From Blattamonas nauphoetae (lineage: Eukaryota; Preaxostyla; Oxymonadida), in assembly GCA_033064195.1 (NCBI GenBank), contig JARBJD010000157.1, forward strand, positions 62,001 to 126,000: DNA of 64,000 nt, given 5' to 3'. The notes under the pieces were generated by a model, which saw nothing but the letters and a program-made list of their open reading frames with translations, did no database searches and was not told where the DNA came from. The position numbers and the translations under genes are program-made. This document shows, piece by piece, positions 60,601 to 64,000 of this stretch (positions are counted from its first letter, which is position 1; every line of letters starts with the position of its first letter).

Positions 60601-62310
60601 CCAAAGATTGTGAAGCAGACAAGCTTTTGTTGAACGGGCTTGGCGGGAGTGTCAGTTTTGAGAGTGGGGATGGTGGACTGGGTGTGAGCATCGACGTTGG
60701 AGTGGGAACGGGCGGCGATCCAAAAGGCGAGGAAGACGCTTGGGCATCGTTTCTCCTTTTCTCCTTCCCCTCCTTCCGCATGCGAGTCGTCTCAGTGATG
60801 AATGCGGTCACCCCAATGTCGATCTCGCGGGAAATCAATCGACTCACAAGATTTTCTGTTCGAGTTAGAATCTGTGACTTGTCAGTTGTCTTCTCATCCT
60901 TCGCATCTGTTTCCTTGTCCACATGAATCACCACATTCTCAATCACCGAGCGTCCAAACGACATCACAAAGGACATCATTATCTATGCATCGTTCTTGGA
61001 TAGTGTGGATCCGCCGAGTGATTTGAGAACAGGCGGAGTGATTCCTTCGACCTGAAAGAGTGTGTCTCCCAAGCACGCCACAAACTCCTGTCTGATCATC
61101 CTCTCCGCGTCACGACACTCCATCATGAACAGATAGGCAGGTGTCCCCACAATGGATTTGAGAGGCGTCCCGTTGTCGATCGAGACGTCCAAATCGTTTT
61201 CTTGTTCCTCCACGCGAGATGTCTCTCTTCTTTTATTTTGATCAGAATTCCGTGGTTTGAATATGATTGTGAGTGCGATTCAGACTTGTGTTGGGAAGGA
61301 GAAGGAGTGTGAAGTGCGTGTGAGAGTGGACGAGGCGAGGTGGAGTGAGAATCGAAATGCGAAGAGTCGATGGTTTGCGGCAGAGGAGAGCGGAGGTCGG
61401 TGAGAGAGTGGTGGGAGGATGGTGGGGAGGGTGAGTCTGGGACAGCCAAGTGTTGTGAGTGAGGTGGTGTCAAGAGTGGAGAATGATGTTTCTGTGTGCT
61501 CCAATCTCACGCTGTTCCGACAGTACGTCTGTTCTTTCCCATTCAGCGTCGTTTTCGGAGCGGGAATGCACAAGACCGCCACTCAATCGCCCAAATTCCA
61601 GATCGCTCATCCGAAGCTGGTCCTGTAAAAAATGAGTGTGAATTCAAAATGAAAAGAGACAAATTGAAGGCAAAAACGATGAAAAGTCGAGAGAGACCGA
61701 ATAGGGTTAATAGAAGACAAGAAGGTTCGCATCACACACTTGGATCAGCTCCTCACTCAAAATGTCCTGCTTGTCACTAAAACGAGTGTGGTTTGCACTC
61801 TCTCCGTCTTCTGAGATGTTTTCTTCGTCAATTTGTCCGATATCACCACTTTTGGGACCATCCCGTTTTGACAGTTCTTCGCTCATCTTCGACACCCGTC
61901 TTCGGCTCGGCATGTCATGGAGCGTCACTTGCTGGACATGTGGAGACTGATCCACCGCACATCACAAATGCTGCCTGCTGAGGGTATGGTAGAGCAGAAT
62001 CAGCAACGAAAAGAAAGAAGAGCGAGGACTGTTGGAAACGATAAATGAAAAGTGCGATTGTTCAGAAAAGGAGAGCACACAGTCAGTCAGGAGGGTCTGT
62101 AGAGACTGGTTCTTCAGTGTGAACACTTTCCGGACTTTGAACAGAAGCGACTCGGAGACAGAGTGGAGCGACAGATACGAGTCGTGGAAGAGAACAGACA
62201 CCAGATTTGGAAGGTCGAACACCAAATTGAGCCACTGCACACAAGAGTCAGAGAGTGACATCCAGTTAGGCCAGAGATTTCGTTTCCAGACTTGAACGAA
62301 GGGAGAATTT
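60580..62310 (-). CDS. Unrecognised multi-exon protein, 3' end probably truncated
   Basis: Coding-like minus-strand segments in order: about 62296-62050 (WKRNLWPNWMSLSDSCVQWL, YLSLHSVSESLLFKVRK) after acceptor TTCAAG; about 61940-61707 (SPHVQQVTLHDMPSRRRVSK, then an acidic stretch); about 61620-61480 (RMSDLEFGRLSGGLVHSRSE); 61213-60986 (TPAYLFMMECRDAERMIRQE); and 60979-60580 (VIENVVIHVDKETDAKDEK, LISREIDIGVTAFITETTRM, then a Ser/Pro-rich stretch). One intron that fits in phase runs from GTTTCC (about 62038) to ATCAG (about 61945). Other borders are not fixed. I recognise no domain. The sequence passes into beta-helix remnants near 60580, so the 3' end may be lost. Confidence 0.45.
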
Positions 62311-63650
62311 GAAAGATAAGGAAATAAATGGAAATGAAAAAGAGAAAATGGAAAAAGAATGTTGAAGTATAGAAGAAAAAGGATATAATGAAAAGAAATC
62401 TTGAAGACTAATAAACAATAGAACAACGAATGCAAACCTGCTGAATAAATCATTCTAAGAGAGAAATAATCGTCAAGAAATGGTATATGAGATCCGTCGC
62501 GGTGGAATTAATAATTTTTTTGATAAACAAGCGTGATTCATCCAGTTCTTCAATCGGATCGGGAAGAAGAATTATTGTGGGATGATTCATCTCGAGATTT
62601 CAATGAAAGTGCTTATAAACAAAATTCAACACGGATAGTGGGTCTTTTACTTCGGTATTTCGAGTTTTATGAGAATTTGAACACTAGTTATTTTCTGAGA
62701 TCAAAAAAGCTGAGATCGATGAGATCAGTGTCAAAGGTCTGGTCATCAACCTCATCATCAATCCCTCTTTTATCTTCAGCTGTGTGTCTTTTTCTTTCCC
62801 TTCTCAACCTTTTTTCTCGAATCGGGACAGTTGAACCACATTACCGTTGAGACACAACATGATCTCATTCATCGGTTTGGTGAGCACTATCTCAACGTAA
62901 TATTCAAGTTCAATCTTTCCATTCTTTATTCTCCTGATTTCATGCTTTCTTCTTCATCTTCAGAACGTCGGGAGAAAGTCACTCACCACAATCGGTCTGT
63001 TTCTCTGTCCTTGATTGTTTCAGTTTCATCGAATGAAAACATGATCACTTTGTTGAACTCCTTGGGACTCCTTTTCAATTTTCATACAAATCCAGCTCGA
63101 TCACAACTACCATCGTCAACTCTTCAAACTTGCCCACATTTCTAACATCTGTCCCCTGGTCTCGGTTTTCACTCTCTCCAAAGACATTCCATCCATATTC
63201 CGCGTTTTCTTAGCCAAACTCAACACTATCTCATCAACGACAACCAGTCAGATCGATCCTCATTTTCGGCATTGGTGGCCGTTCTGTGCAATGAAGTGTT
63301 GAACTATGCCATCATTGGTTGTGGTGGTGCGGTTTATGAAACCATTGTCACCTATTTTCCTTCATTCTCGGAATCAATCTTTCGTGAACAGACTCAACGT
63401 CCCATCAAGGAATACGATAATCGTGACAATAAAAAGATCGTCGAACACTCACAAAATGAGCAAGTTTGAGTTTTCATTGTTTTTGAACTCTCATCAGGAT
63501 CCAGTTGAGATAATTGTCGCCTTCATTCGTCAACCCTCAAATCAGACTCTTTCTACATTCTAGTTTGTTGGAAACCCTCCCACGAATCTTCTGCCGCGAT
63601 TCCTACAACACACTGCCTTATTTCTGAACGGTGAGCCATTTTGATCATCC
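62311..63650. other. AT-rich region, no firm gene
   Basis: Short plus-strand frames occur (for example 62533-62850), and a coding-like piece near 63150-63290 reads TLSKDIPSIFRVFLAKLNTI and SQIDPHFRHWWPFC. These may be exons or remnants of a plus-strand gene; no complete model could be built. GAGATCRATGAGATC-type motifs occur near 62705. Confidence 0.4.
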
Positions 63651-63686
63651 TCACTCTGTCATCTCTTCATCAGCCCTTCCATCGTG

Positions 63687-64000
63687 ATCGCATCGCATCC
63701 CCTCCCACTCGCATCGCTTCGCATCGCATCGCATCCCCTCCCACTCGCATCGCTTCGCATCGCATCGCATCCCCTCCCACTCGCATCGCTTCGCATCGCA
63801 TCGCATCCCCTCCCACTCGCATCGCTTCGCATCGCATCCCCTCCCACTCGCATCGCTTCGCATCGCATCGCATCCCCTCCCACTCGCATCGCTTCGCATC
63901 GCATCGCATCCCCTCCCACTCGCATCGCTTCGCATCGCGTCCCCTCCCACTCGCATCGCATCCCCTCCCACTCGCATCGATTCGCATCGCATCCCCTCTC
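63687..64000 (+). repeat. 36-bp minisatellite, running off the right end
   Basis: The unit is CCCCTCCCACTCGCATCGCT followed by TCGCATCGCATCGCAT (36 bp), about nine copies. Copies of about 31 and 21 bp arise by loss of one or more CGCAT blocks, so the array has an inner 5-bp period. The minus strand is open in several frames with MRCEWEG-like repeats, but this is a by-product of the period and not a gene. Confidence 0.93.

Overview
This is nuclear DNA of an intron-bearing eukaryotic microbe. The genes carry short GT-AG introns (about 30-107 nt), some fused domain architectures are odd, and TAA, TAG and TGA all end genes, so the standard code applies. The 38.2 kb protein and the beta-helix fragments look to me like families of oxymonads (Preaxostyla, Blattamonas type). 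That assignment is recollection and inference, not a database result.

Left part (1-17.2 kb). A kinase/coiled-coil/SPRY gene (gene A, minus) runs off the left edge. It is followed by tRNA-Cys(GCA), a minus-strand seven-helix membrane protein in three recognised exons, and a 4,221-residue protein on the plus strand: an N-terminal FYVE-like zinc finger, joined by a 32-nt intron to one 12.5-kb exon encoding an alpha-solenoid-like body.

Centre (17.4-57.5 kb). Three relatives of gene A lie on the plus strand: gene B (17.4-25.5 kb), gene C (42.0-48.0 kb, split by a DNA transposon) and gene D (52.8-57.5 kb). Gene B2 (25.8-29.2 kb) has the SPRY tail but a different N-terminus. Each kinase-bearing copy has introns at the same places and in the same phases. 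Every SPRY module also carries an intron-like stretch of 30 nt (31 nt in one copy) at one fixed position, 17 in all. Two kinase-HECT genes (29.5-32.6 kb; a broken copy at 48.2-52.7 kb) lie tail-to-tail with the SPRY genes. Both have Ser where HECT ligases need the catalytic Cys. The block [3' end of the giant gene - kinase/SPRY gene - HECT gene] occurs at 17.1-32.6 kb and again, decayed, at 41.7-52.7 kb.

Mobile DNA: a 3,090-bp element with about 180-bp terminal inverted repeats and a 9-bp target duplication inside gene C; a 323-bp mariner-type MITE nested in its right end; an 860-bp element with AAGT target duplication sitting on a splice donor in the kinase-HECT gene; and a related transposon end inside the second HECT copy. 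Between the blocks (33-41.6 kb) are decayed genes and one intact 357-residue protein.

Right part (57.7-64 kb): a minus-strand RhoGAP gene, a tRNA-Lys-like sequence, decayed beta-helix sequence, an unrecognised minus-strand multi-exon gene, an AT-rich stretch, and a 36-bp minisatellite running to the window end.

The theme is a recently expanding family of kinase-like, coiled-coil, SPRY proteins beside inactive-looking HECT proteins. They probably act as scaffolds rather than enzymes, but no partner or pathway can be read from the sequence.
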